Positions 34,713 through 43,829 are shown, numbered from the stretch's first letter. The stretch: DNA of 64,000 bases from Microbulbifer variabilis (GCF_020524905.1 NZ_JAIVKI010000010.1:95712-159711); one strand, 5' to 3'. The notes: generated from the sequence alone by a model not told the origin. Translations and numbers: made by a program.

Positions 34713-34788
34713 TGGAGCGGGAAACCGGGTTCGAACCGGCGACCTCAACCTTGGCAAGGTTGCGCTCTACCAACTGAGCTATTCCCGC
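34713..34788 (-). tRNA. tRNA-Gly (GCC), copy 1
   Basis: Same sequence as the other tRNA-Gly copies. Only one base separates its 5' end from the CCA of tRNA-Glu copy 1. Confidence 0.97.
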
Positions 34789-34789
34789 G

Positions 34790-34865
34790 TGGCATCCCCA
34801 AGGGGAGTCGAACCCCTGTTACCGCCGTGAAAGGGCGGTGTCCTAGGCCTCTAGACGATGGGGAC
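34790..34865 (-). tRNA. tRNA-Glu (UUC), copy 1 (promoter-proximal)
   Basis: Same sequence as the other tRNA-Glu copies. First gene of the array; the promoter is about 60 bp upstream. Confidence 0.97.
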
Positions 34866-34927
34866 CCAGAAACCTTCTGTCGTTTCGCTGCGTTTTTAAG
34901 TGTAGCTCTGCGTCAGAAGTGGGGCGC

Positions 34928-34956
34928 ATTCTATGTACCGTTCGGGATGCTGTCAA
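34928..34956 (-). promoter_or_regulatory. Strong promoter of the tRNA array
   Basis: On the minus strand, TTGACA (34951-34956, perfect -35), a 17-bp spacer and TAGAAT (34928-34933) are followed by the GC-rich discriminator GCGCCCC, a mark of stringent control. An A/T-rich block at 34964-34987 looks like an UP element. Confidence 0.88.
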
Positions 34957-35026
34957 CACCCGAATTAAAATTTTTTTCTTTTATTGTCAGACACTTACCT
35001 AACCCCACCGTTTGCAGGAGGATAAG

Positions 35027-35803
35027 TTAGGCGGCGGGAGGCTTCCCATGGCGCTCGCTGAGCACACGGAGGTACAGCTCATCGATGAATTCGCGAATAC
35101 GCTCAGCATTGGCGCCTAGATCACTCACCCCCACGCGGGAACTGGAACGCACATCCACCCGCGAGTCACCATCCTCCGCAACCCTCACCCTTACCACTAT
35201 GTCATCGGTAAAGCCTAACAGCAGGGTCCGGTCAGTTGCCTCAAGGTGCCCCTTTTGAGGTTCGTAAGAGACAATCTTCCAGCCGAGATTCCTGGCAACT
35301 GCAGCTGCCAGCTCGGTGGTACGGGCAACCGGCAAGTTTACATGCAGCGGATAGACATCGGAGTAAACATCTGTCTCGCGCTGCAGCTTCGCAACAGGCT
35401 CGCCACCATACTCGGCGCTATTATCACTGGGCTTACGAAGAGCAAGGATCGCCTGGTACTTTGGAGGATCTCGGGTATCCGTGGTGATATCGTGAATTTT
35501 GGGTGCATTGAAATTGTCCTTGCCCACAGTAATCAGCGGTACCGCCACCGGCAACAGTCCAAGCAGCGCCGCCCAGAGGGCATTGCTGCGCACCATGGGG
35601 CTGTGATTGCGCGAACCCCAGACAAATACCAGCAAACTGGCCAGAGCGATGGCGAGTGCCGCCCCTCCGGCATAGGTAAATACCTTGAAAACCACATCGA
35701 AACGCAACAGCCTGAATCTCAGCGCAAGTCCGGCGAGTACAATGAGAGCAAGCAGCCCCCATTGAACCCTCAACAGCCAGCGACTCCAGTGTGTTTTGCT
35801 CAC
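35027..35803 (-). CDS. DUF1499 domain-containing membrane protein
   Basis: A 258-residue protein. Three N-terminal transmembrane segments (about residues 10-27, 38-62 and 75-92) precede a soluble DUF1499 domain (about 100-250). That domain contains the family blocks HDITTDTRDPP and DVYPLHVNLP and the C-terminal DVRSSSRVGVSDLGANAERI. The function of DUF1499 is not known. It overlaps the msrB stop by 4 bp, so the two are translated together. Confidence 0.9.
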   Translation of the reverse strand: MSKTHWSRWLLRVQWGLLALIVLAGLALRFRLLRFDVVFKVFTYAGGAALAIALASLLVFVWGSRNHSPMVRSNALWAALLGLLPVAVPLITVGKDNFNAPKIHDITTDTRDPPKYQAILALRKPSDNSAEYGGEPVAKLQRETDVYSDVYPLHVNLPVARTTELAAAVARNLGWKIVSYEPQKGHLEATDRTLLLGFTDDIVVRVRVAEDGDSRVDVRSSSRVGVSDLGANAERIREFIDELYLRVLSERHGKPPAA

Positions 35804-36225
35804 TCTTTCGCCCCTTCACCCTCATCTTCCCCACCGGACTCCAACTCCAGCTTCACCGACAGGGAGTTCACACAGTAGCGCAGACCCGTCTCGGTGGGAC
35901 CGTCATCGAACACATGCCCTAAGTGGCTGTCGCACTGACTGCAACGAATTTCAACGCGCTCCATACCAAAACTACTATCGGACAGCTCCCGTATTATCCC
36001 CACGGTGAACTCCGCATCGAAACTCGGCCAACCGCAGTGGCTCTGGAATTTTGCCTCGGCTTCAAACAGAACTTCGCCACAGCAGCGACAGCAGTAGACG
36101 CCGTCGTCAAAAACATCCCAATATTCGCCACTAAACGGGGCTTCTGTCCCACCCTTGCGACAGATCTCAAACTCCTCATCTGTCAGCTGATCACGCCAGT
36201 AGTTATCGTCTTTTGGTTTTGCCAT
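35800..36225 (-). CDS. msrB: Peptide-methionine (R)-S-oxide reductase MsrB
   Basis: Repairs methionine-R-sulfoxide in proteins. It has 141 residues. The zinc site is made of CRCC and CSQCDSHLG cysteine pairs. The substrate block is FQSHCGWPSFD, and the catalytic Cys sits in GLRYCVNSLSVKL. No signal peptide, so cytosolic. Translationally coupled to the DUF1499 gene and divergent from alaA. Confidence 0.96.
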   Translation of the reverse strand: MAKPKDDNYWRDQLTDEEFEICRKGGTEAPFSGEYWDVFDDGVYCCRCCGEVLFEAEAKFQSHCGWPSFDAEFTVGIIRELSDSSFGMERVEIRCSQCDSHLGHVFDDGPTETGLRYCVNSLSVKLELESGGEDEGEGAKE

Positions 36226-36351
36226 ACTCTCTCGTTCCGTTTTAACCGTTCCCGCAGGAGCGGCAACTGCCGCCAGTGAACGTCCCGCCTATCGCGCTGC
36301 TCGCTCGCGGCCCAGGCTGCTCCTGCCAATTCACAGGGCTGCCGCACCACC

Positions 36352-37566
36352 ATGAAGGACATCCATAAATCTGAAAAACTGCACGGCGTCTGCTATGAGA
36401 TTCGCGGCCCAGTGATGGAACAGGCCCATCGCATGGAGGAAGAAGGGCACCGCATCCTCAAGCTGAATATCGGCAACCCCGCTCCCTTCGGCTTTAATGC
36501 CCCGGATGAAATTATCCAGGATGTCATCCACAACCTCTCCCAGGCACAGGGCTATGTGGAATCCAAGGGATTGTTCGCCGCGCGCAAAGCCATTATGCAG
36601 GAGTGCCAGACCCTGGGTATCCAGGGTGTAGAAATTGACGACATTTATCTGGGCAACGGTGTCTCCGAGTTGATTTCCATGGCAACCCAGGCACTACTCA
36701 ACAATGGCGATGAGCTGTTGCTGCCCATGCCTAACTATCCACTTTGGATGGCTGCCACTAATCTCGCCGGAGCCAATCCGGTACTTTACCGCTGTGACGA
36801 AGAGTCTGACTGGCTGCCCGATATCGAGGATATCAAGGCGAAAATCACACCCCGTACCCGCGGTATTGTCGTAATCAACCCCAACAACCCCACCGGGGCT
36901 ATTTATCCAAAGGCCCTGTTAGAAGAAATTGTAGAGGTGGCGCGCAGTCATCACCTGGTGATTTTTGCCGATGAAATTTATAGCAAAATCCTCTACGACG
37001 ACGCGGAATTCACTCCGATGGCCAAATTGGCCCCGGATGTGCTCTGCCTGAGCTTCAATGGGCTCTCCAAGTCTTACCGCCTGGCAGGCTTCCGCTCCGG
37101 CTGGATGATTATCAGCGGCATCAAACATCGTGCAAAAGGGTTTATCGAAGGCATGGATATGCTTGCCTCCATGCGCCTGTGCGGCAACGTGCCAGCCATG
37201 TTTGCGGTGCAAACGGCACTGGGAGGTTATCAGAGCATTAATGACCTGGTACTCCCCGGCGGCCGCTTGCGCCAGCAGCGAGACCTGGCCCACCGCATGC
37301 TCAATGACATCCCCGGTGTCAGCTGTGTCAAACCCAGTGGTGCCATTTACTTATTTCCCAAGTTGCATTTGGATCACCATAAAATCGAGAATGATGAGCA
37401 ACTGGTATTGGAATTCCTGCGCCAGGAGAAAATCCTTTTGGTACAGGGCAGCGCTTTCCATTGGGACGCACCCGACCACCTGCGCATTGTCTTTCTGCCC
37501 CGCGCCGACGACCTCTCCCACGCGATTGAACGACTGGGTTACTTTTTGGAGCGATATACCCGCTGA
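36352..37566 (+). CDS. alaA: Alanine aminotransferase AlaA
   Basis: A PLP-dependent class I aminotransferase of 404 residues that makes alanine from pyruvate and glutamate. The diagnostic blocks are LNIGNPAPFGF, GNGVSELISMATQALL, PMPNYPLW, INPNNPTGAIY and FADEIYSKI. The PLP lysine is in SFNGLSKSYRLAGFRSGWM. It ends in TGATG: its stop overlaps the ATG of the next gene by one base. Confidence 0.95.
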   Translation: MKDIHKSEKLHGVCYEIRGPVMEQAHRMEEEGHRILKLNIGNPAPFGFNAPDEIIQDVIHNLSQAQGYVESKGLFAARKAIMQECQTLGIQGVEIDDIYLGNGVSELISMATQALLNNGDELLLPMPNYPLWMAATNLAGANPVLYRCDEESDWLPDIEDIKAKITPRTRGIVVINPNNPTGAIYPKALLEEIVEVARSHHLVIFADEIYSKILYDDAEFTPMAKLAPDVLCLSFNGLSKSYRLAGFRSGWMIISGIKHRAKGFIEGMDMLASMRLCGNVPAMFAVQTALGGYQSINDLVLPGGRLRQQRDLAHRMLNDIPGVSCVKPSGAIYLFPKLHLDHHKIENDEQLVLEFLRQEKILLVQGSAFHWDAPDHLRIVFLPRADDLSHAIERLGYFLERYTR

Positions 37567-37967
37567 TGTTGGACGATTTACATATCCACGATTTTTACCG
37601 CGATGCCGGCAGAGTTTTGCTGGCACTGTTTGGCCAGTTCCCCCTGCCCTCCACCATTTACGTGGAGGATATCGCCGGGCCAGACACCCCCGACGAATTC
37701 GGCCTTCACTCGCCTCGGCACCTGGCCTGTCTGGGGGCTATCAGCTGGTTAAAACAAAGCGGCTACATTCACTTCTCCCAGCTGGTGCGCCAGGAAGCTG
37801 CGGAGGAAGTGGTACTGAGCCACCGGGGATTTTTGCTTTTAATTAACGCGGAAGAAAATTCTGGCCAGAGCAACGCACAGCTGCTCAACACCGCCGTGCG
37901 CGATGGCTCCTCGGCAAAGTTACAGGCGCTGGTGGAGCGCCTGATGCGGGATTTTGCCGCACTGTAA
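37566..37967 (+). CDS. Unknown protein translationally coupled to alaA
   Basis: A 133-residue soluble protein that I do not recognise by name. It begins MLDDLHIHDFYRDAGRVLLALF. The central region PRHLACLGAISWLKQSGYIHFSQLVRQEAAEEVVLSHRGFLLL has the helix-turn pattern of a winged helix (helix, loop, recognition-like helix, beta). The end LVERLMRDFAAL is helical. The one-base overlap with alaA suggests a role tied to alanine synthesis or its control; this is inference only. Confidence 0.7.
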   Translation: MLDDLHIHDFYRDAGRVLLALFGQFPLPSTIYVEDIAGPDTPDEFGLHSPRHLACLGAISWLKQSGYIHFSQLVRQEAAEEVVLSHRGFLLLINAEENSGQSNAQLLNTAVRDGSSAKLQALVERLMRDFAAL

Positions 37968-38020
37968 TTTAGGCAGCAGGGGCTGCTGTCGTTAAGAGCT
38001 CTTGTCGTTAAATGGTGCCG

Positions 38021-38959
38021 CTATTTCTGGCGGCGATATTTAACGTGCAGCATTTTTAGGGCGGCATCCGGGTCCCGGTCTGGAAAATCCGGGTTTTGCG
38101 CCAGCCGCTCTTCCACTTCATAGCCGCTATCGGCACCGAGTATCAATTCGCGAAAGTGCGCTTCGCTGTGGCGCGGAGAGTTGATCACCATCAGCAGGTC
38201 CGCCTCATCGGCGAGGCAGGCAGGCAGCTGTTGCAATAGCTTTTCGTAGTTATGGCTCACGTCGAAGCGGCCTTTCTGGCGCGTGGGCGGATCTACAATA
38301 GCCAGTTCAAAGGGCCCCCGGCGGTCGAAGCGCTTGAACTGGCGCAGCGCATCGAATTGCAAAAATTGAATGCCCCGCAGGGACAGGCCGTTCACCTCGT
38401 GGTTTTCACGGCCGCGATTCAATACGCCCCGATTCACATCCACATTGACGATTTCAATATCCCCGGCCGCACGGGCCACGGCAGAAAAAGCACAGGTAAA
38501 CGCGAACAGGTTCAACATCTTCACCGGTTCACGCCCCGAGCGCTCCCGAACCTGAGCCTCAAGCCAGGCACGGCCGGGTTCGATATCGAGAAAGAAGCCG
38601 ACATTCTGTCGATCAAAGGTCAGCGGAAACTGCAGACCGTTACGCAGCGCCTGTGGAGCAGCCACGGGCTCGCCACACTGCCACTCCAGTGGCGCACCGG
38701 GCAGATAGCGACGCTGTGCGGCCACACCTTGATAACCGCAGAGTTCGGCCATTTGCCAAAGCCTCTCGCACAGCTCCCCCTCCCCCTCATACTCCTCAAA
38801 AAAAGTAACCAGCAGCGCAGGGAAAAAACTATCGACACAAACCTGCTCCAGGCCTGCAAAACAACGACCGCGTCCGTGAAACAAACGCCGGCTGTCACCG
38901 CCGCCCGGTACTAACTTGGGCTCAACCTGCTGCAGCAGCACTTGCCAATCGGTAGACAC
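38021..38959 (-). CDS. Class I SAM-dependent methyltransferase (RlmI/RlmK-like)
   Basis: A 312-residue methyltransferase. The Rossmann part starts at about residue 145 with MLNLFAFTCAFSAVARAAG (motif I). An acidic residue in IVNVDVNRGVL follows, then the motif IV AIVDPPTRQKGRF, as in RlmI/RlmK-type 23S rRNA (pseudo)cytosine or guanosine methyltransferases. The N-terminal 130 residues are less conserved and carry no PUA-like signature that I can see. Last gene of the epmC operon, directly adjoining the NAD kinase-like gene. RNA target not assignable. Confidence 0.82.
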   Translation of the reverse strand: MSTDWQVLLQQVEPKLVPGGGDSRRLFHGRGRCFAGLEQVCVDSFFPALLVTFFEEYEGEGELCERLWQMAELCGYQGVAAQRRYLPGAPLEWQCGEPVAAPQALRNGLQFPLTFDRQNVGFFLDIEPGRAWLEAQVRERSGREPVKMLNLFAFTCAFSAVARAAGDIEIVNVDVNRGVLNRGRENHEVNGLSLRGIQFLQFDALRQFKRFDRRGPFELAIVDPPTRQKGRFDVSHNYEKLLQQLPACLADEADLLMVINSPRHSEAHFRELILGADSGYEVEERLAQNPDFPDRDPDAALKMLHVKYRRQK

Positions 38960-40123
38960 TTAAACTTCTCCATTACTTAGGGGGTAGAGGATCGCATCGC
39001 GGTAGCCGGTAACCACATGGATAAAACCGTTCCACTGCCGATCCAGCTCGGGGTCACCACTATCCACCAACAGAGGTCGCCCGCCGAGCTCGGTTATTTT
39101 GGTTTTAGTGGCAACAACTATCAGGTTTTCGCGACCGACCTGGCGCAGAACCTTGGGGGAGAACTGTTGGTTACCGCGGCCGATCAGATGCCCCTGCCCA
39201 CCGATAGCCGTGAGCACAATCTTCACTTGACCATTATCTTCCGAATTTCTGTACTCGGCGATTGCCGCCTCAATTTGCGGAGCGCTGACATCTTTTTGCA
39301 CCAAGGTACCATTACACAACAGGTCCACCCCCAGCAGAGTGCCGTCACACCCCAACTCGTTGAGGATGGCCAGCGTGGTTGAGCCGGGGCCAACGATATA
39401 CAAGGTATCTGGCTCCAACTCCTCAACGACCTCCGCGGCGATATCCGCTACGGCCAGCTCCTCCACCTCGCGTCCTGCATTCTTTACCGCCTGCAGAAAA
39501 TGGCCTTCCTGGGGCACCAGTAGCTCGCCATAGTGACGAGTGCTCACACGCCCCTGGCGAAAGCTATCCTCATTGATATCGCGCACTTCGCGCTCGCATA
39601 AATCCACCAGCTCACCAGCCAACAATTTTCGCAACACTTCTCCACCAGCTTTGGGGGAAATGGCGAAACAGGCGGAGTGCATTTTGACTCCGGCGGGAAT
39701 ACCCAACACCGGGAAGTGATTTCCCAGGGCATTGGTCATATTGCGTGCAGTGCCATCACCGCCAATAAATACAATCAGGTCGGCACCGGCATCGCGGATC
39801 GCCGCCGCCGCTCTCTCGGTATCTTGTGGTGTTGATGGAGTGGACTCGGCTGCCCCCACTTCGCGCACGGCAAAGCCCAGTTCACGAGCCGTCTCTGCGC
39901 CCATATCGCCGGCAAAACACAAGAACTCTAGTTGCTGCCGAAACGGTGCCAAGGCCTCCAGGGCAATTGCGGCGCGCTTATGGGATTGGGGTTCGATACC
40001 GGCCGCCAGGGCCTGTGCCACCGTCTCGGCACCGTCGCTGCCTTTTAGCCCCGCTGGGCCGCCAACACCGGCCCAGGGATTGATAATCAAACCGAGCGTC
40101 TTAACTTGCTTCTCTAATTGCAC
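38960..40123 (-). CDS. ATP-NAD kinase family protein
   Basis: A 387-residue protein with the diacylglycerol/NAD kinase fold. It starts TLGLIINPWAGVGGPAGLKGSDG. The nucleotide motif LIVFIGGDGTARNMTNAL is at about residues 115-132, followed by GIPAGVKMHSACFA. A second binding block is TLYIVGPGSTTLAILNELG, then LTAIGGQGHLIGRGNQQFSP. It is longer than NadK itself and of the type often annotated AcoX-like; the phosphate acceptor is unproven. Overlaps pdxB by 10 bp. Confidence 0.85.
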   Translation of the reverse strand: MQLEKQVKTLGLIINPWAGVGGPAGLKGSDGAETVAQALAAGIEPQSHKRAAIALEALAPFRQQLEFLCFAGDMGAETARELGFAVREVGAAESTPSTPQDTERAAAAIRDAGADLIVFIGGDGTARNMTNALGNHFPVLGIPAGVKMHSACFAISPKAGGEVLRKLLAGELVDLCEREVRDINEDSFRQGRVSTRHYGELLVPQEGHFLQAVKNAGREVEELAVADIAAEVVEELEPDTLYIVGPGSTTLAILNELGCDGTLLGVDLLCNGTLVQKDVSAPQIEAAIAEYRNSEDNGQVKIVLTAIGGQGHLIGRGNQQFSPKVLRQVGRENLIVVATKTKITELGGRPLLVDSGDPELDRQWNGFIHVVTGYRDAILYPLSNGEV

Positions 40124-41265
40124 ATGAGCCCCAGTACTGCCAATTCTTCTCTATCTTTTTCACCCAGGGTTTGCGCTGCAGTGCGGTAATGGGAAAACTC
40201 CAAACGCTCGGGGTATTCACGGCGCAGGCGATCGAAAGCCTTGGCCATAGGTTCTGTGCCTTGAGCCGCTTCACGCAGGCGCCCGTCATCTTCGCGCGGG
40301 TCATACATTTGCAATAGCAAATCCGCTATCGGCGCCGCACTCTCATTCACGGGTTCAATTTGGGTGTGCCCGGCCTCAGCTTGCCTATTATCGGCATCAG
40401 CAATGTTTTCTGACTGAGCCAAATCCAACGCATTAGAGAGCGCCTCGCGAATCATACGAGTGCCCGCGAGCTTGCCATCCAGGCTGTATCCGGCAATATG
40501 CGGGCTACCCAAGTCCACCAGCTCCAGCAACTCGGTATTGATACCCGGCTCTCCCTCCCAGACATCCAGCACCGTTTTAAAGCGTTTTTCCCGCTGCAGT
40601 TCCTGCAATAGCGCTTGATTATCGACTACCGCTCCGCGGCCTGCGCTAATCAAAACGGCACCATCGCGGATCTGAGTGAGTTGCTCCTCACCGATCATAT
40701 GCAAGCTGGGAAATGGCCCACTTTTTACTAGAGGCGCGTGCAGGCACACAATGTCCTGGCCCAGTACTTGCTCCAGAGGAGCAAAGTCGGGGTTATCTGG
40801 CAACCAGGGGTCATAGATAGCGCAGCTGGCGCCCAATGCGTGCAGACGCTTTTGCAGCAGCCCCCCTACATTGCCACACCCGACAATGCCAAAGCTGCGC
40901 CCGCGCCAGTCGACCTTCAGGGCGGCTAACGCACAAAATACATATTCAACCACTGAGTTGGCATTGCAGCCGGGCGCGGCACTCCAGTAAATGCCGTTGC
41001 GCTCCATCCAGTCGGTATCCAGGTGATCGGTACCGATGGTACAGCTGCCCACGAAACGCACCGATGTGCCCTCCAACAGGCTCTGATTCACCCGGGTGAC
41101 AGAGCGCACCAGCAGTATGTCCGCATCGATCAATTGCTCGCGAGTTAGTGTGCGGCCCGGATAGCGCACCAGCGTACCCAGGTCGCCAAAATACTGCTCC
41201 AGTGCCGGTATATTCTCATCGGCAACAATCTTGAGGCCAACGCCCTGTGCGTGGCTTTCACTCAT
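40114..41265 (-). CDS. pdxB: 4-phosphoerythronate dehydrogenase
   Basis: Second step of the DXP-independent vitamin B6 pathway. At 383 residues it is a D-2-hydroxyacid dehydrogenase. The family start is LKIVADENIPALEQYFGDLG. The NAD loop is GIVGCGNVGGLLQKRL. The catalytic Arg is in ISAGRGAVVDN, Glu in DVWEGEP and His in SPHIAGYSLDGK. The C-terminal dimerisation domain is present. Overlaps xni by 4 bp. Confidence 0.96.
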   Translation of the reverse strand: MSESHAQGVGLKIVADENIPALEQYFGDLGTLVRYPGRTLTREQLIDADILLVRSVTRVNQSLLEGTSVRFVGSCTIGTDHLDTDWMERNGIYWSAAPGCNANSVVEYVFCALAALKVDWRGRSFGIVGCGNVGGLLQKRLHALGASCAIYDPWLPDNPDFAPLEQVLGQDIVCLHAPLVKSGPFPSLHMIGEEQLTQIRDGAVLISAGRGAVVDNQALLQELQREKRFKTVLDVWEGEPGINTELLELVDLGSPHIAGYSLDGKLAGTRMIREALSNALDLAQSENIADADNRQAEAGHTQIEPVNESAAPIADLLLQMYDPREDDGRLREAAQGTEPMAKAFDRLRREYPERLEFSHYRTAAQTLGEKDREELAVLGLMCN

Positions 41266-42155
41266 GTAGATTCTCCTTCAGCGCTCATTAGTGTGCGCTC
41301 CATTTTTCCCACCAGCCCACCGATCCCAAATTCCTTCGCCAGAGCCATAGCCAGCTCCAGATCCACCGGCTGGGGACGCAAATCCTTTACTTTGATACCA
41401 AGGGGAATATCCTCCACCAGGCTTGTCAGGCGTTTCGCCAGGCGCAACTGGTCGGCATACTCTTCCAGCCGCTGGGCAAGCCCTCTGGCGCCTCGAACGG
41501 GCAGTGTTGCCACCCGCTCTCGCTGTGCCAACAGCGCTTCGACATCATCAAACTCATCCAACAACCGCGCTGCAGTCTTGGCGCCAATGCCGGGCACTCC
41601 AGGGATATCGTCACTGGTATCCCCCACCAGTGCCAGGTAGTCGGCAATCTGCGCGGGTATTACGCCAAATTTCTGCTCAAGAGCCGCGCTGTCCATATGC
41701 TGGTTTGCGGCGAAGTCCCACAGACTGGAGGCTCCGCGAGCCAGCAACTGCCCCAGGTCTTTATCGCGACTCACAATGATCGGAGCATGATTGCGTAGTT
41801 TTCGCGTCAAAGTAGCGAGGATGTCGTCCGCCTCATAGCGCTCACTGGAGAAGCTGGCGATACCCAGGGCTTCCGCCATCTCCCGGCAGGCCGCCAACTG
41901 GAAGGCCAGGGCCTCGTCTGGCAGTGCGCGACTGCATTTATAGTCCGGGTAAAGCGTATTGCGAAAGCAACTGCCCAGAGATTCATCGAAAGCACAGGCG
42001 ATATGGCGCGGACTTCTCGCCAAAAGATCCAGCAGGAAATTGGTGAAACCGTAGACCGCCTCTGTGTCATAGCCACTGCGGCTCTGCCAGTTAGGTGGCA
42101 AAGCGAAGTAGTAGCGAAAGATATAGACCGAGGAGTCGATCAGGTAACTACTCAC
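41262..42155 (-). CDS. 5'-3' exonuclease/flap endonuclease (Xni-like)
   Basis: A 297-residue enzyme of the polymerase I 5'-nuclease family. GTG 42155 overlaps the epmC stop as GTGA, which fixes the start. Metal-binding acids are in SSYLIDSSVYIFRYYF, ACAFDES, ERYEADDILATL and IVSRDKDLGQLL, then DDIPGVPGIGAKTAARLL, the helix-hairpin-helix. Length and context fit Xni/ExoIX rather than full Pol I. It probably trims flaps or RNA primers. Confidence 0.9.
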   Translation of the reverse strand: MSSYLIDSSVYIFRYYFALPPNWQSRSGYDTEAVYGFTNFLLDLLARSPRHIACAFDESLGSCFRNTLYPDYKCSRALPDEALAFQLAACREMAEALGIASFSSERYEADDILATLTRKLRNHAPIIVSRDKDLGQLLARGASSLWDFAANQHMDSAALEQKFGVIPAQIADYLALVGDTSDDIPGVPGIGAKTAARLLDEFDDVEALLAQRERVATLPVRGARGLAQRLEEYADQLRLAKRLTSLVEDIPLGIKVKDLRPQPVDLELAMALAKEFGIGGLVGKMERTLMSAEGEST

Positions 42156-42748
42156 GATAGCTCCGACAGATGATAGGCGTCGCCATTCAATGGATCTGAC
42201 TGGGTAAACGCCTCGGCGAGAGCCGCAGTAAAAGTCCGGGCACGCTGGTTGGGTCCCTGGGCACAGTAGTGTTGGACTTGGCGCCAAATAGCCTCTTTAA
42301 AACTGGCGCTGGGGCCGAGGCCACTCTCCAGATTGTCTGCGCTGACCCGGAAACGAAGGCCACAGGCTCGGGCGAAAACCCATTCCAGCGCCTGGGGTTT
42401 GACCTCCACCTTCTCAAATTCTGCTTGCTGCTCAGCACTGCGCCCATCCGGCGCGTACCAATAGCCATAGTCCGGCAATTGCCGGCGGGCCTCGCCGGCC
42501 ACACACCAGTGAGCCACCTCATGTAAGGCGCTGGCGGCATAATCCAGGGTGAACTCCACCTGATGATAGCCCTGCTGGTCCCCGGCGGGACGATAGTAAG
42601 GCTCGGAAAAGCCGCCGCAAAGTCGGGTATTGAGCCCTTCAGGTGCGGCAAAACAATGGTTGAAGACCGCCACAATACTTTCGGCAGTGGATCTGGCTTC
42701 AAGGGATGTTTTAGAAACTGGAGCCATTTCTGGGTTAGGGGCAGGCAA
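42152..42748 (-). CDS. epmC: Elongation factor P hydroxylase EpmC
   Basis: Hydroxylates the modified lysine of EF-P. It has 198 residues. The metal motif HEVAHWCVAGEARRQLPDYG is at about residues 75-95. The family blocks YWYAPDGRS, FEKVEVKPQALEWVFARACG and LNGDAYHLSEL are intact. First gene of a five-gene overlapping operon (epmC, xni-like, pdxB, NAD kinase-like, methyltransferase). epmA/epmB/efp are not in the window. Confidence 0.93.
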   Translation of the reverse strand: MPAPNPEMAPVSKTSLEARSTAESIVAVFNHCFAAPEGLNTRLCGGFSEPYYRPAGDQQGYHQVEFTLDYAASALHEVAHWCVAGEARRQLPDYGYWYAPDGRSAEQQAEFEKVEVKPQALEWVFARACGLRFRVSADNLESGLGPSASFKEAIWRQVQHYCAQGPNQRARTFTAALAEAFTQSDPLNGDAYHLSELS

Positions 42749-43052
42749 GATGTTCTCCGGGGTACCGCAAAGGCGGGGACTATATCAACGGGGGCGCTTT
42801 GATCAAAGTCGTGCCGCCCCGACGGGTGCTCCCAGGCCCGGTTGTATTTCTGCAAATCAACATATACCTTTATTCACAGGGAGGCCGCTGAGCACCCGTG
42901 AGTACCCGCCCTTTCAGCGTATTCCCCGAGGAGGGGTCTAAAGCAGTCAATTACCCTCCTGCCCCGGTCTTCCTTCAGAGATAGGGCCTTGGCAGTCGCA
43001 CCTTAGATCTGATCGGAGACGGTAAATAACCGGCCCTGCCAGGAGGTGTTCC
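42749..43052. other. Divergent intergenic region
   Basis: No ORF supported. It separates divergent epmC and the repeat protein at 43053, which has a strong AGGAGG ribosome site. Confidence 0.6.
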
Positions 43053-43739
43053 ATGACAGACCACAGCATCAACAATGTGGTTGACCTCTTCACCGGCGAG
43101 CCGATCGAAACTTCTGCGGACAGGCGCTTTATTCGTCTTTCGCCGGAGCTAGACGGCTTGGAAATGCTCTACTCCAACAACTCCAGCGGAACAGATCTAT
43201 ACAGCTTGAAAATACTCTGCTGGGGACTCAAAGCGAATGGCGAGGTCGTTGGCCTCGTTCCCTGGTTAAACACCATAGTGGCCTGTCCAGATATCAAGGA
43301 CCCTTTGGACGGACGTTTCGAAGGCTACTATGACCCCGGCATTGAGGACATCTTTCACCATCCCCCTATCCACAAAGTCGTCGAGTTGGAGACTGCGGCG
43401 GAATACTTTGAGTATGAAAGCAGCAAGGCCGAGGAAGTGCTGCAGGAGATTCCCGATACCATTGGCACCCACGCGGTGTTTATGGATGAGGACCGGGAGA
43501 ACCTGACACTGATCGAGGTCATCAGCTGGAGACTCCACGCTGACGGCGTTATTCACGGTATGCTGATCGACCATGATGTGGTCGAGACCACCCCGGTACT
43601 ACCGGGGGATCACTGCCTATACCCGGCGCAGGAGAGTGAGGGCTTTCGCTACTTTTTCCAACATCACATCGCCAACAAGATCAAATCCGAGGATCCTGAG
43701 GCACTGGCCGCCATTGCCGCCCTGGTAACGGCGCCTTAA
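43053..43739 (+). CDS. Unknown acidic protein with an internal twofold repeat
   Basis: A 228-residue, acidic, soluble protein with an AGGAGG-type ribosome site before the ATG. I do not know a named family. Two halves align: LYSLKILCWGLKANGEVVGLV (about residues 49-69) with LTLIEVISWRLHADGVIHGML (about 149-169), and the following FEGYYDPGIEDIFHH with ESEGFRYFFQHH. The shared pattern W.L.A.G...G suggests two copies of a small beta-rich domain. Stands alone between epmC and tusA. Confidence 0.75.
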   Translation: MTDHSINNVVDLFTGEPIETSADRRFIRLSPELDGLEMLYSNNSSGTDLYSLKILCWGLKANGEVVGLVPWLNTIVACPDIKDPLDGRFEGYYDPGIEDIFHHPPIHKVVELETAAEYFEYESSKAEEVLQEIPDTIGTHAVFMDEDRENLTLIEVISWRLHADGVIHGMLIDHDVVETTPVLPGDHCLYPAQESEGFRYFFQHHIANKIKSEDPEALAAIAALVTAP

Positions 43740-43787
43740 GTTCCAAACGACCCAAGAGTCGATAAGAGGTTTCACCGGGAGTGTGTA

Positions 43788-43815
43788 CCCCGGTCCTGTC
43801 GAGACAGGGCCGGGG
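43788..43815. terminator. Stem-loop between two convergent genes
   Basis: CCCCGG-TCCTGTC pairs with GACAGGG-CCGGGG (12-13 bp, one wobble pair, tight loop) between the stops of the 43053 gene and tusA. Neither side has a T-run, so termination is only suggested by position. Confidence 0.5.
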
Positions 43816-43829
43816 CATTATCTGACCAA

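Noticed and set aside
40738..41099. Plus-strand ORFs opposite pdxB
   Set aside because: Antisense shadows; pdxB covers the region with intact catalytic motifs.
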